Position numbers and translations under genes: made by a program. A DNA stretch of 64,000 nucleotides from the NCBI GenBank assembly GCA_008933995.1, contig WARS01000011.1, forward strand, positions 13,731,516-13,795,515, given 5' to 3'. A model generated the notes under the pieces. It saw only the letters and a list, made by a program, of their open reading frames with translations, searched no databases and was not told the origin of the DNA. This document shows, in pieces, positions 1 through 11,062 of the stretch (its first letter is position 1; every line of letters starts with the position of its first letter). The DNA comes from Datnioides undecimradiatus (Eukaryota > Chordata > Actinopteri > Lobotiformes > Datnioididae).

Positions 1-48
1 CGGCTCTTTCTTCTTATGTGTGAAGAACTCACTCCGGTTTCTCCTCAG

Positions 49-176
49 GGTGTTCATCTGGGAGGATGGGAGCCTGGAGATCCTCAATGTGACGCGAGCA
101 GATGAAGGCAGGTACACCTGCTTTGCGGAGAATGACCGGGGCAAGGCCAACAGCACGGGCTCTCTGCTGGTTACAG
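49..176 (+). CDS. cntn1: cntn1 exon: end of Ig domain 5
   Basis: Acceptor ctcctcag ends at 48. Base 49 completes a codon from an exon outside the window. The exon reads [20 protein letters not shown], then the second Ig cysteine in YTCFAEN, ending ...SLLVT plus one base (phase 1). N-glycosylation sequons NVT and NST are visible. The donor is ACAG|GCAAGT, a GC donor. No GT site nearby keeps the frame as well, and the next exon joins perfectly. Confidence 0.94.
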
Positions 177-3100
177 GCAAGTTCCAGCTAATGAGCTTAA
201 TTAATAACCCGCTTTATACCAAATGTTTCCAGGACGGTTGGTGTTGCTGTGACTGATGTCGGCCTTCGCTGGCAATCATCCCTGTCACTCTCAGTCCCGC
301 TAAACAGACCTGACCTCCAAATGTCTGCTGTTCTTGAATTATGGCCCTCTGAGCAGAGTGACAGTACACAGGCTACTGGTTGATATTCAGTCACTCCCCA
401 AGGACGGAGGCGTGAGGAGATGGCTTTAGATCAGATGTGATGAGACGAGGGCCGAGTCCTCACTGTTCAATAACAAACGTGGACAGGATTTGAGTTATGA
501 ACTTGTTTAAAAAGTTTGATTGAATAGCAAATAATAATACTGATGAGCGTTTTGGGGTTTGTTTTTTTTTGCTTGTCAATTCTTTTCTCCAGACGTGCTG
601 TCTCAGCTGTCAAGCATGTTAAGCGTCGGTCATCTCCACTGCACAGCTCGCTTCTGCCCTCTCCTGGACATTTGTGCATATTGAACAATTCTAGCTGTTC
701 TCTATTTTCACCCAATACTTTACTATAAATCTGTCTGCTATCTGTCTACAGAGACTCCCTTATTCATTGATGTAATTTACCCGTGTGTTTCTTTCTATTA
801 AATCAAATCTCTAATAACCTCAGTGAAGTATCAAAGCTAGATGGATTTCTTCCCAGTCATCACTGATCCCCTCACCCTCCTGTGTATCTCCTCAGAGTCC
901 ACAAAGATCACCTTGGCACCGTCCAATTCTGACGTTAAAGTGGGCGAGAACGCCTGGATGCAGTGCGCCGCCTCACATGACTCGTCCCTGGACATCACCT
1001 TCGTCTGGTCCCTGGATGGCCGAGTCATTGACTTACACAAAGAGAGTCAGCATTATGAGCGCACGCCTGTGAGACACCATGTTAATTATTTCAAAGAGAA
1101 AAGAGCATAAGTCATTTAAGTTTAGCTTGACAGCCCCACCTTTGTCCAAACTGCAACATCTCCGCTCTAGCCTGGGGTTCGTCCACATCAACTCATATTT
1201 GAGGTCCGGTAGTATTTTTATTGGAGTACCTGAAGTGGAAAAGTACAGCCTGCTTTAAATGAATATGACTCTTAAAGTCATTTCACATTCCTTCCCTGAG
1301 TGGAAGAGTATTGTATATATCAGTTTAATAGCAATATCCGCTAACATTCATTATTGTTGACATGACCGGCTCTCTTCCTATACTGCAGCTACAACCGTGA
1401 ATTAGTGGTTAGCATTTCTCATTTGTCTCTCTGCCCACTAGGAAAACGCCATGTTATGATTGTGATTGATGATGCCCTGTTTTTGTACACAAGGAGGATT
1501 TTCCCCTCGTAAAAATGGGGTCCAGTTCCTTTTAATACTGTTTGTGTGGTATTAGCAAAGCCAGCTTGACCCTAAAGCAGCAAGTTCGTTGCAGTCACAT
1601 GTTTTTAAAGTCTATTTTTGTGATGGTTTTACCTTTCCACAATACAGAGTGCTGACTAGAACGAGCGCTGTATGCAGCTGGACATTTCATCACAGGAAAA
1701 GAGGTTATAGTCTTTTAGCTGAAGCCCATGTCCAGTTTCCCTAATTGGGTGTTCAGGTATCTCAGTCCCTGTGGTCTTGCCGGATTACTTAAGTAATTGA
1801 AATAATATCTCATTATCCATTTTGAAGACAAGTTTCTGGCTGAGTGAGAAAATATCTAGTTGGATAATTTTGCTTTGACAAGCACACGGTAGGGAAAACT
1901 TTGCCTCATGACGTGCGAATGTTTGCTCACTCCTAAATTAACTACTGTCTGTTGTGTCGTTTTGTGCAGAATGGAAGCTCAAATGGCGAGCTACTGATCA
2001 AGAACGCCCAGCTGAAGCACGCTGGACGCTACACCTGCACTGCGCAGACCCCCATTGACAACGTTACCGCCTTTGCCCACCTGGTTGTCAGGGGTGAGTT
2101 GTTTAGTTACAGCACACATAAATGTCTTAAGGTCTCTATAAAAACATATATTCATGCGTGATATCAGCTTCTTGCAAGTAGCAGTAGGGTCCTACATGAA
2201 TGCACTGTCACATTTTTCTTTATTTGTCATAAGACATTTCTCTATTTTGTGTTTCCTTTGTCCACTCCCGCGTGGTTTTATTTGGGTGGGACTCAGTTGT
2301 AAAGTGGTGATATCATGTACTTCTGTGCACCAATCGAGATTAAATGCCAGTTGGGCTAAAACGTCATCATAATTAGTGGAATTGCGTTTGTGCTGACAAT
2401 CAAATCAGATCAAACCCCACCTCGTCACACAGGCCTGATGCAGCAGACGAGCTGAGTCTTGTTTTTTTAAACTTTAGTGATTGTTATTAATAGTTTATGT
2501 TGAGATAATTCAAGGTTTTAGGAGGATTAATTCTTTTGAACATGTTTAACTGAACGCGAGAATTTTAAATAAGCAGTTCATCTGGGGCATATTCCTAAAT
2601 TGGTCATTAAAATTGTCTCCAACTCTTGTGGTCGGACCATTAATCCACTAGCAGAAAGTGCATGTGTGTGTGTGAAAAAAGAGAGAAGAGACAAAGAGAG
2701 AGATGAAACAAGTACTGTACGTTCTCCAGCGTGTGTTTGGACAGAAGAAAATCTCTCCAGAGTAACCAGACCGTAGCCTTTTTTGCTGGATAATCTGTCA
2801 ACCCCGAGACTCCACGCGAAGGAAAGTGAGAAGGCGCTGGAAAGCGCAATGGAGGGAAATGCCCTGTGTCCTCAAGCTGGAGACAGAGACATACACAGTC
2901 ACACACACAAACACACACACAGGGGCACCAACTATCTACCACCCGGAAAAGGTCAGCCTAACTGGGGAGGTCTGCTCAAAGATGATGCAGTTAGATGCTA
3001 ATATCTGGCTACGGTTGTTCTATATGTGCAAGGAATAATAAAAAAAAATCGAATTCAAAGTAAACATATCTGCCGGTGCCCTGCCTTGAGTTTTGCTGTA

Positions 3101-6100
3101 CTGCATGTTTACACTTTGCAAATTAGCTCATATTAATTATAAAAACCTGCCATGTACAGCAAGGCAAAATAACTTGTAAAATAAATTTTAGATTTTGCAG
3201 GAAAGTTGTTTTGTTTTTCAGTCTTAATAACAAACGGTTGCTGTGGTTGCATTATTAGAAACAAAAGTAGAACTGTATTCAGTGAAGTAAGTGACAGCCC
3301 CCATTTATCTTCATAATAACTGAATGAAGTACGCTTTTTATAGAGCACTGGGAGCTGTTGGCAATAGAGCAGCTACTATGTTTATGGATATTAGTTTTGT
3401 AACGCCATGTGATGAGTGCGCCATGACCAAAGCGTGTAGAACATCATAGATTTCTATCTTTGACCTTAATATTTTGATATGGACAGCTGCTGATTTTAGT
3501 ACTTGTTCTTCCAGCCACATACAGATATCGACACGCACAAAATAAACATCCACATTGCTCTGTCATTTACTGTATTCCATCTCCTGGCTGATTCATCAGG
3601 CTTTGTTTTCACCCTCAACTTCCTGATGAGTGAAGGCTTGCCTTACAGCCCTCCCCTCGGGTCTTGAAACAGGCCCAGTGTTGGCGGACAAAGGGTCTCT
3701 TCAGATAGGAACCTAAGAACTCTAGCAGTGATCTGGTTGCCAGTGATCCTTGCTGTGCCCTGGGTGTGCTGCCACCGCCGCTGCTTTCTGAGCAGGTGTT
3801 GACAGATGGCCAGGTGAACGCACAGCGGCCGACTGTGACGTTTCCCAGAGTGGAACCAAAACACAGGCCCTGGGCCGCTCCTAATGGAGTGCCAAATGCC
3901 AGCAGTCCGGGGCGCAGCGAGGGAGAGATGAAAGACAGCCATTTATCACGGCAGATGAGGAAGCAGATCTGCTTCAGGAGATTGTCCGACCTAAAAACAC
4001 AGCTCTGCACCTGTAGTTTGTTATTAGTGGGGATTTGAGATAGGGAGAAGAGCTGTTTTCATATGACGGGTGTGCGTGTTATTGTAGCGTGATGTTACGG
4101 TGTTGAAATGTGGCTGCTCTAATGTAACTGTCTGTGAATTAGAAGTAGTATTCATACACCTTTTAAATTGGCTTCTTGTGATGTAGTACTAGTAAAAAGC
4201 TCTGAAGCTTGTCAGTTCAAACACATTGTCCTAAGCATCCATGTGTTACAATGTGGTGCAAACATGGAAAATCTGCACACACACTGTCATCCCTTACATT
4301 AAATTGTAAAAAAGAAAAAAAAACCCTGTAGTTTTCTTTGACTCTTGGAGCAGAGGGGAAGCTTAAGGGCTGTCCAGCTTTGGTTGTCTAATCGCCTTAC
4401 TTGTCTCGGCTCATATTCATGACTTGGAAAAAGTAAATCCTGGCTGATTTCTGAGGCTGTGGGTTGGGAGCCTAACCCTGTCGCAGTCTGGGTTTTCTAT
4501 TAGGCCATTTTTCTGTTCCAAAAGAAGAATCAAGAGGAGCAGGAGGACCAAGAGAAACATCGGATTCAAAAAGCTTCTGCATAAGCTTTAGTTCATATGT
4601 GTCAATGGGCTCTAAGCTCTAATGCGTTAATCCATCAGTCTTTGCTGATGTCTTTTAAAGAGGAGACTTAAGAAGAGGAACTGTAACGGCTTTGATGTGC
4701 TGTGTTTCATATGCATCAAACATGTTCTTTCTGGAGAATTTCCCTATGAGTTTGAATAAAGATAAAGCTATTTCAATAACGCTGTACCCTCTTTCTGTCT
4801 GGCTACAATTGGTCTGCAAGTTGGACGCTCAATATCTGCCTGAGGCACAAATTTAAAGTGGGGCTTTTAACTTGTGAATTTCAGGATAAGGGATGGTGTC
4901 ACCATTGTCAACACAGTTGCGCAGATTAACTTGTATTCATCCCTCATCAAACAGCACTTTTAAATCCAACTCTTTTATTCTTTACCCCAGGTCCCCCCGG
5001 TGCCCCAGGTGGGGTGCGAGTGATGAACAAAACTGACAAGAGTGTAACGTTGCAGTGGAGCCGCGGAGCAGACAACCACAGCCCCATCTCCAAATATACC
5101 ATCGAGTACAGGGACTCGTTCTCTAAGGATGTCTGGAAGACTGCCACTACCTGTGAGTGACTCCAGCGCACTGGCTGGTCAAATAAACACTGCGACCTGA
5201 ATGCTGAGCTGGCTCCGGTACTATGATAATTTGGGTCATGCCACATTGTGATACTGTAGGCCTGCATGGTGGTTAATGTCATATAATAAGTCTAAATAAG
5301 TCACGCCTCAAGGACTGAAAATACAGGAATGAATTCCAAAAATGGAACTTCAGTGTTGATTTAAGGTTATTTTTGTTGAACTGTATAATGCTTTAACATA
5401 CCGCGCTATAGCCCTTAAATTTAGCCATTGTAAAGTGAAATCTGTGCATTTCTCCGTAGCTCCTGCAGACGTCGAGGGGAATGAAGAGACGGCCACAGTG
5501 GTGGATTTGTTCCCCTGGACAGAATACGAGTTCAGGGTGATCGCCACCAACACTCTGGGCACAGGAGAGCCAAGCAGCCCGTCACCTAAAGACAAAACCG
5601 TAGAAGCAGGTAAGAGCGTGTCCTGATTTTGGGTTGACATGCAGTACACAAGATTTATGGTACGAAGGCTCAAAGCAACTTGAAAGTTCATGGAAATGTG
5701 GTCCCCGCAGCCCAGCTTTCCACTCTGACATTTATTCTTCATCATTCTATTATAGCACTGTTTACTTATGCTAAGTATCGCTGTAGAAATGAGTCAGCAG
5801 AAATCCCATCAAGCTGCACTTCCTACAGCAGAAACAGGCTGCCAGACTGACCACACAAACCTCTACAAATGAGCACTTTGCTGAAACTGTATACTGAAAT
5901 TCAATTATAAAATGGAAATCACAGGCCTACAGTAACCCCTCTTAAAAAAACAATCATCATTGGAGAGCGAGCTACTAGGCTCGAGGCAAAACAAGACAAG
6001 TTTTGCCTCTCTTTCTCCTTCAGTGGCAAGATTCCCACACTGACATTAAGGTGTTGCACTTGGCACAGGAGAAGACATTGATATTGTATTTGCAAAGGAA

Positions 6101-9100
6101 GGATGTTTCATTCCTTCTGCCAGGGGTAGGTTATACAGCCTGTGTGGGTTGGCGTTGTTTGTGTGGATTCTTAGCATGTGGGCTCAGGGTTTTGCCGTTG
6201 CTGTCTCATTGTAGTTCCTGTGGTGGCACCCTCGGATGTCGGTGGGGGTGGAGGGACGAGCAGGGAGCTGACCATCACGTGGACGGTAGGCCTGGACTTT
6301 CCACTGTGCATAAAGGGAATAACGGTCACAGAAAGGAGACAAAGTGCTGCCGTTAACAATATTATTATATTTTAAGTTTGAAATATTCTAAAATGTTTGA
6401 CAGAAGGAGAAATAAAACACAAGACGGCATTTTGTCAGTAAATATATGAGTGAATTCACGAACATATTCCAGTTGCTTGCTTTCATTAGACATCAAACAG
6501 AGAAAGTATAGTTAACCAGACACTCAGAGCTCTGATGCCACACATAAAGATTGATGTTTTGATTATTCAGCCTTTTTCACAGCCAGGATTTTCAATATAT
6601 GAATAATGAGTGTTCCATGAATATGTCAGAAATGAATCAAATAAATGATGAAAGATCGCCAAATGTAAAATGCAAGTTCATAGAGTTTTAAGAGGTTTTT
6701 TTTACAGATATTTAAAGGAAAGCCAGTGATAAGTTTCCAGAATTCTAGTTTTCCAGACACAGCCAACCTACACAGACACGATCAGACACAATGCAGTACT
6801 CCAACAGATCAAATATACCGCAGACAAGTTCAAACTTGAGGACAGTACACCACAAAACACAGAGAGGAACTGAACAACAAACAATGGATGATCTAAAATT
6901 TACCACTAAGCAAAACAATCAATATCAACAAAAATCAATGACTGAATCATTGTCCTCCATGACCCTGCTGCAGCCTTGATAAATTAGCCCTCATGGGTAA
7001 ATTACTTTGTGCTCAGCTGAGACACGGTTGGTCAATTCTCAAACAGCTGGAGGACGAGGTGATGTTTCAGAGGTTAGCAGTGCTTAATGCAGGCAGGTCT
7101 TACTGGACATATGGTATGACAATAAAGCCAGGCTGCCAACAGAGGAAATGAGGCGTGAGGACAGATCGGGAGAGATGAGCCAGCAAAGTGTCACAAGTCT
7201 TAGTATATCTCTCACTGAATGCAGCATGTTAACGTCATCCGATTAGTAGAATTGGCCCTTTTTGACTGAATCCTAGTGTATGTCATAGTCATAAGTGGAT
7301 GATTCACAGCGTGATCTCTGACTAGACAAAGAGTTTTGGTACATTGACGTAACTGCTTGATGTTTCTGTCATCAGCCTGTACAGCCGCAGTACTACTACG
7401 GGCCCAACTTTGGCTACATTGTGGCCTTTAAACCACACGACGGGTATGAGTGGAGGAAGGTGACAGTAGCTGACCCTCAGGCCAAGCGCTACGTCCACAA
7501 AGACTCCTCCATCCCACCGTCGACGCAGTTCCAAGTCAAAGTCAAAGCGTTCAACAGCAAAGGAGAGGGACCCTTCAGTCTAACAGCCGTCATTTATTCC
7601 GCACAGGATGGTAAGGGCTGAAGAGATTCACAGCTCTTAACGCTGAAATGTAAAAAGGGAGAATGTGCCAAAGTGATCTCAGAACGGTGTCACAGATCAA
7701 CCAGGTCTTGTTTTCTCAGTATCACAGAGAATGAGGAATTCTTCAGTATGCCAACACTCAGCCATTTCAGTCTGTCAGTGTCAGCTACTTATCACTGCTG
7801 GGCTTTTCAATGGAGTAGGACCCATTTAATAGAAGTTCTCATGTATAGTTGTGAGGAATTTTAATACCCCTTGAAAGTGAAGCCATCTTCCCCTCGCCTT
7901 CTCTCTTTCCTTGCGGGGGGATTATCATGATCTATGTAGCATGAACCAGAAAGCTGATAATTCGCCCAAGGATGCAAAGCATTTAGCCTAGTTATTAACT
8001 TCCACTGACAGACAGTTGAGATAACCACCGGCAACCCAGACATGATGGGTTACAGAGATGTCCCGTTGCCATAGCAACCCGCTTTGGGAACCGTTTGCTG
8101 TTTGAGTGTCTATTATTTTATAGCTAAGCCTGCAAAGCGCTCTGCCTCCAGGGGTGTGGCCATTCGTGTTTGTGCGCTTGCTGGTTTCTGCAGCGTTGTC
8201 TCTGTGTGTTTGTCTCTGTGTGTTTGTTTCTGTGTGCGGCACGACGACAGTATGTGATGGGATATTGGTTCAAGGCCCAGCGTGACAATTTAACATTCAA
8301 GGACAGTTTCCTGGCCGGGCCAGCTGACACACAGTGTGTAAATGGCCCATAAGTCATGGAAAAGTGTCCAGGGAAGGAATGTGGGCCAAGAGAGATTTCT
8401 GTCACTTCACTTGTTCCTTACAGTGATGAATTCATGTTAAAATAACACTTAAGCACCACTGAAAGAAAAATGGTATTAGAAAGGCCAAAAGACAAAGAGG
8501 CACTACTATTGGGTAATGGAGCCATTAGCATACATGGTGCTTTATATCATACTAACTATATGCATACATATATACAGTATATATAAAAATATGATATATA
8601 TATAGTTTTGTGTGTGCATTATAAAAAAGGACTCATAGAGGACATGTCCTTGAGAATGATTCCCTTATGGCGACCTATTTGTCAAACTGTACTTTGTATT
8701 TCTCCTCAGCTCCGTCTGAAGCTCCTGCAAGTGTTGACGGCAGAGCTCTCTCTGCCACAGAAGCCATCGTGTGGTGGCTTCTTCTTTCACAGAGCAATAT
8801 AGACGGATATCAGGTCAGTAGACTCCTTCACTGAGGCATGCTGGTTTTAGGTATTAGTTTTAGAAGTATTTGTTTGTGAGATGTCTTATTTGAAAGCATT
8901 ACTGCAAACATGTTGCTTTCTTATGAAACGCAGTATTATTATTGTTCAATGAGCCGGTTTTGGATGATGGTCCCTGTGTGTCCCAGGTGAAGTACTGGAG
9001 GAATCATGAGGACAGTGAGGGTGGGGCACAGAGGGTGGTGGTACCCAGCAGGGAGAACCACACCAGGCTGGAGGGTTTGAAGCCCGACTCCCATTACCTC

Positions 9101-9842
9101 ATTGAGGTTCGGGCCTACAACTCGGCAGGATACGGGCCACCCAGCGAGCACCTCCAGATCCACACCAAGAAACCCCGTACGTTGCGCCTTTAAAGCAGTT
9201 CAGCGTTGACCAGCAGAGATAGAAAATGTGTCTTGCAGAGCCATGTATAGTCTCATTTTACCAAATATGTGTCATTTTAATGTAACTGCTATTCACAACT
9301 GCTTTTGTGTCTTTTGCCAGCTCCGAGTCGACCTCCCAGAATAACTGGTAAAAAGTTAAAGGGCCACTCAATAAATATTTCCTGGGAAAATGTGGAGCCA
9401 CTGGCTAACGAGGCATCAATAGATGGTTACAAAGTGAGTACAGTTCTACTTTTGCTTCTGTACAGATTACATTCTCTCAACCTTACACTTCTCGTACATT
9501 GTACCTGTGTGTATTTAGGTGCTGTACAGGCAGCAGGGCCACTCCACTGGCACTCTGTACACGACCAGCAGACGGTACATAGACCTTCCGCTGCCCGGAG
9601 ATGGGAACTATGTGGTGGAGGTCCGGGCGCACACAGAAGGGGGAGACGGGGCTGTTGCACAAATCCAAATCACAGGTGACACCATTTACTCGTTGGCTTC
9701 ATTCACAGCTCTGTGTTTTCTTCATATCGGCTCTGACACAAAAATAATTGAAATAACATAAATATATTTTAAATATTCAAATAAATTTGAATTAAATTTT
9801 TTTCTAATTTATAGTTTTACTTCTTACATTTTTGTGCTATGA

Positions 9843-9873
<31 letters not shown>

Positions 9874-11062
9874 GGCGAAACAATATTTTTTACAACCCAG
9901 ATATCCCTTAATATGTATATTTTGAGTGAGTATGACTAAAGATTTCAACATTTTCATACACTGGGTAATTTTTCTTTTATTATGGGCTTCTCGCAGCTTT
10001 AAAATTTATTGAAATGGCATAATTAAAAGTCAGGCTTGCAACTGAGTTTGTTCTGTTTGCCAAATAAAAATGATCATGCATATGGAGTCTGTACTGCTTT
10101 TAAGATGCAAAATCAAATTCATAAATTCATGCATAGAAGGTCTGAGAAACTAGTGAGAATTAAGTCAAGATAAACTTGGAGTCTTCTTTACTGTAAACAT
10201 CTTCTCTGTCTTTGTTCAAACAGAGTGCTAAATAATTGAAAATGGGACCCTTCCTGTCTTTTCAATAGTGTTCTCTGTTGATGGCGACATACTGCTGTAT
10301 TCACTCAGGTTTAGTTTCACATCACTGAAACAAAAATAAATGAAGCCAGTTATCTGATCACATCTTAAATCCATAGTGCTGAGGTGACATGCTGTGACTG
10401 TTCATTCCTGGCCTGCCATTTGCTGGTGAGATTACACCAGGTTCAAAGTTGGCAGTAGGTCATCATTTGTCACAGTTAGAGGGTTCCCATAGGCCGACGC
10501 AGGGCTGTCACTTCAGGTTTCATACCTTAGATTGGAGGGCTAAGATGGGGAACGTTACGGTCCGTGACTAAAGCCCTGATAGCCCGCTGACTCGATCCCC
10601 TCGCTGGCTGATGGACTGACAGGTAGGCTGACTGGAGAGAGGAGGTTTTAAGCCTCTGTAATTGATCTTGATGAGTAGAGGAAACCCCTCCTGTGGTTTT
10701 CCCTTATCCCTTATCATTCAGTCCAGACCCACCTGACAGCTTGATTTCACAGACCCGGGAATTTAAGCCGTGGGGGGATTTCAAATGCAGGGCATTGACA
10801 AATGGAGGGGCATTTGAGGTGATCACACTTCACACACCAAATATGGTCTTTAGTTTGATGGATGAAAGCTGGACACTCAAGAGACATGTGTGTTTCTGCC
10901 CCTCAAATCAGAAGCAAATTTCACTGTCAGTCCAGTTGTTTTTCAAGCAAAGCCTGACAAACCTTCATCTCTGTGCGTCTCTCAGGTGGAGGTGTCACGG
11001 TCGCCCAGTCTGCCAGCGTACTCTCCCTGCTCCTGGTGGCTCTCCTCTGCCTGCACCTCTGA
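49..11062 (+). CDS. cntn1: Contactin-1, C-terminal 560 residues (12 exons, 5' partial)
   Basis: This is the 3' end of a neuronal GPI-anchored cell-adhesion protein of the immunoglobulin superfamily. In the known family, contactin-1 acts at the axon surface and at paranodal junctions with Caspr and neurofascin. Joining 49-176, 896-1068, 1970-2093, 4991-5152, 5460-5609, 6215-6285, 7376-7610, 8710-8813, 8987-9176, 9321-9433, 9519-9675 and 10986-11062 gives 560 codons and a TGA with no frame conflict. Approximate domains in the fragment are Ig5 tail 1-42, Ig6 43-141, FNIII-1 142-245, FNIII-2 246-347, FNIII-3 348-445, FNIII-4 446-536 and GPI signal 537-560. Diagnostic stretches shared with human CNTN1 as I recall it include [61 protein letters not shown] and EGGDG. 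The human protein is about 1,018 aa, so a little over half is present. Teleosts can carry cntn1a and cntn1b, and I cannot say which this is. Confidence 0.96.
177..895 (+). other. cntn1: cntn1 intron with GC-AG splice sites
   Basis: This 719-bp intron begins GCAAGT at 177 and ends cctcag at 895. It is mostly AT-rich. I see no gene, tRNA or recognisable mobile element in it. Confidence 0.85.
896..1068 (+). CDS. cntn1: cntn1 exon: first half of Ig domain 6
   Basis: The acceptor cctcag ends at 895 and the donor CCT|GTGAGA follows 1068. It encodes the first Ig6 cysteine in [10 protein letters not shown] and the core tryptophan in TFVWSLDG. It enters in phase 1 and leaves in phase 0. The match to human CNTN1 Ig6 (ITVGENATMQCAAS and LTFVWSFNG, recalled) is close. 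Confidence 0.95.
1069..1969 (+). other. cntn1: cntn1 intron
   Basis: A 901-bp phase-0 intron, GTGAGA to TGCAG, splitting Ig6. I see nothing distinctive in it. Confidence 0.85.
1970..2093 (+). CDS. cntn1: cntn1 exon: second half of Ig domain 6
   Basis: The acceptor tttgtgcag ends at 1969 and the donor AGGG|GTGAGT follows 2093. It encodes [20 protein letters not shown] with the second Ig6 cysteine, then the linker HLVVRG into the first fibronectin domain. It contains sequons NGS and NVT. It starts in phase 0 and ends in phase 1. Confidence 0.96.
2094..4990 (+). other. cntn1: cntn1 intron (largest in the fragment)
   Basis: A 2,897-bp intron, GTGAGT to CCCCAG, at the Ig6/FNIII-1 border. It contains short TG and CA runs near 2,663 and 2,900, and a more GC-rich block at about 3,740-3,960. 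The antisense open frames over 3,615-4,010 show no codon pattern or family I recognise. Confidence 0.8.
4991..5152 (+). CDS. cntn1: cntn1 exon: FNIII-1, first part
   Basis: The acceptor tttaccccag ends at 4990 and the donor ACCT|GTGAGT follows 5152. It encodes the proline/glycine linker GPPGAPGG, then [20 protein letters not shown], the tryptophan-bearing first half of FNIII-1. It runs phase 1 to phase 1. Human CNTN1 has the nearly identical [16 protein letters not shown] (recalled). Confidence 0.96.
5460..5609 (+). CDS. cntn1: cntn1 exon: FNIII-1, second part
   Basis: The acceptor tctccgtag ends at 5459 and the donor GCAG|GTAAGA follows 5609. It encodes [20 protein letters not shown], the canonical FNIII pattern around the conserved tyrosine and the N-x-x-G turn. 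It runs phase 1 to phase 1 and joins the flanking exons without a frame break. A 131-residue open frame on the opposite strand here is a shadow of this exon. Confidence 0.96.
5610..6214 (+). other. cntn1: cntn1 intron
   Basis: A 605-bp intron between FNIII-1 and FNIII-2, GTAAGA to TTGTAG. I see no gene or repeat in it. Confidence 0.85.
6215..6285 (+). CDS. cntn1: cntn1 exon: start of FNIII-2
   Basis: A short 71-nt exon. The acceptor tcattgtag ends at 6214 and the donor GACG|GTAGGC follows 6285. It encodes [11 protein letters not shown], a contactin hallmark, then SRELTITWT with the core tryptophan. It enters in phase 1 and leaves in phase 0. Confidence 0.95.
6286..7375 (+). other. cntn1: cntn1 intron
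   Basis: A 1,090-bp phase-0 intron inside FNIII-2, GTAGGC to CATCAG. It is AT-rich. The open frame at 6,791-6,979 is A-rich intronic sequence, not an exon. Confidence 0.85.
7376..7610 (+). CDS. cntn1: cntn1 exon: body of FNIII-2
   Basis: The acceptor ctgtcatcag ends at 7375 and the donor GATG|GTAAGG follows 7610. It encodes [18 protein letters not shown], then RYVHKDSS and [17 protein letters not shown], the end of FNIII-2. It starts in phase 0 and ends in phase 1. All three blocks have direct counterparts in human CNTN1 as recalled. Confidence 0.97.
8065..8078. promoter_or_regulatory. X-box (RFX-type) motif
   Basis: GTTGCCATAGCAAC is an imperfect inverted repeat with the known RFX consensus form GTTNCCATGGNAAC and one central mismatch. 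It lies inside a cntn1 intron. RFX factors control ciliary and some neuronal genes. Function here is inference only. Confidence 0.4.
8558..8604. repeat. TA-rich low-complexity run
   Basis: About 47 bp made almost only of A and T with (TA)n stretches, within a cntn1 intron. Confidence 0.75.
8710..8813 (+). CDS. cntn1: cntn1 exon: start of FNIII-3
   Basis: The acceptor tttctcctcag ends at 8709 and the donor TCAG|GTCAGT follows 8813. It encodes [19 protein letters not shown], then [16 protein letters not shown]. The APSEAP linker and the tryptophan match CNTN1. The residues after the tryptophan differ from the human sequence as I recall it. It runs phase 1 to phase 0. Confidence 0.92.
8987..9176 (+). 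CDS. cntn1: cntn1 exon: body of FNIII-3
   Basis: The acceptor gtgtcccag ends at 8986 and the donor CCCC|GTACGT follows 9176. It encodes [29 protein letters not shown] and [10 protein letters not shown], ending at KKP. It contains the sequon NHT. It runs phase 0 to phase 1, and the preceding intron is only 173 bp. Confidence 0.96.
9321..9433 (+). CDS. cntn1: cntn1 exon: start of FNIII-4
   Basis: The acceptor cttttgccag ends at 9320 and the donor AAA|GTGAGT follows 9433. It encodes [28 protein letters not shown] and YK. It contains the sequon NIS and the FNIII core tryptophan. It runs phase 1 to phase 0. The following intron is only 85 bp. Confidence 0.95.
9519..9675 (+). CDS. cntn1: cntn1 exon: end of FNIII-4
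   Basis: The acceptor tgtatttag ends at 9518 and the donor ACAG|GTGACA follows 9675. It encodes [16 protein letters not shown], then [18 protein letters not shown] and IQITG. Human CNTN1 has [17 protein letters not shown] here (recalled). It runs phase 0 to phase 1. Confidence 0.96.
9676..10985 (+). other. cntn1: cntn1 last intron
   Basis: A 1,310-bp intron before the GPI-signal exon, GTGACA to CTCTCAG. It carries a (GT)n run at 9,843-9,870. The open frame from 10,693 runs into the final exon in the wrong frame and is not a gene. Confidence 0.85.
9843..9870. repeat. (GT)n microsatellite
   Basis: Fourteen uninterrupted GT units in the last cntn1 intron. Confidence 0.95.
10986..11062 (+). CDS. 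cntn1: cntn1 last coding exon: GPI-anchor signal and stop
   Basis: The acceptor gcgtctctcag ends at 10985. It encodes [20 protein letters not shown] and then LCLHL-TGA. A small-residue region (G/S/A) is followed by a hydrophobic tail with no charged residue and an immediate stop. That is the expected layout of a GPI transamidase signal, and human CNTN1 ends in a comparable tail. The exact attachment residue cannot be fixed by eye. Confidence 0.92.

Larger units (their letters stand above)
7611..8709 (+). other. cntn1: cntn1 intron with X-box-like motif and AT-rich run
   Basis: A 1,099-bp phase-1 intron, GTAAGG to CCTCAG. It holds an RFX/X-box-like near-palindrome at 8,065-8,078 and a TA-rich run at 8,558-8,604. 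Antisense frames around 7,988-8,405 read through TGTCTC-type repeats and are not genes. Confidence 0.8.

Noticed and set aside
3615..4010. 131-codon minus-strand frame in a cntn1 intron
   Set aside because: It has no recognisable domain and no splice or promoter context. The overlapping frames on both strands suggest a GC-rich block lacking stops, not a gene.
5350..5745. 131-codon minus-strand frame
   Set aside because: It is the antisense shadow of the cntn1 FNIII-1 exon at 5,460-5,609.
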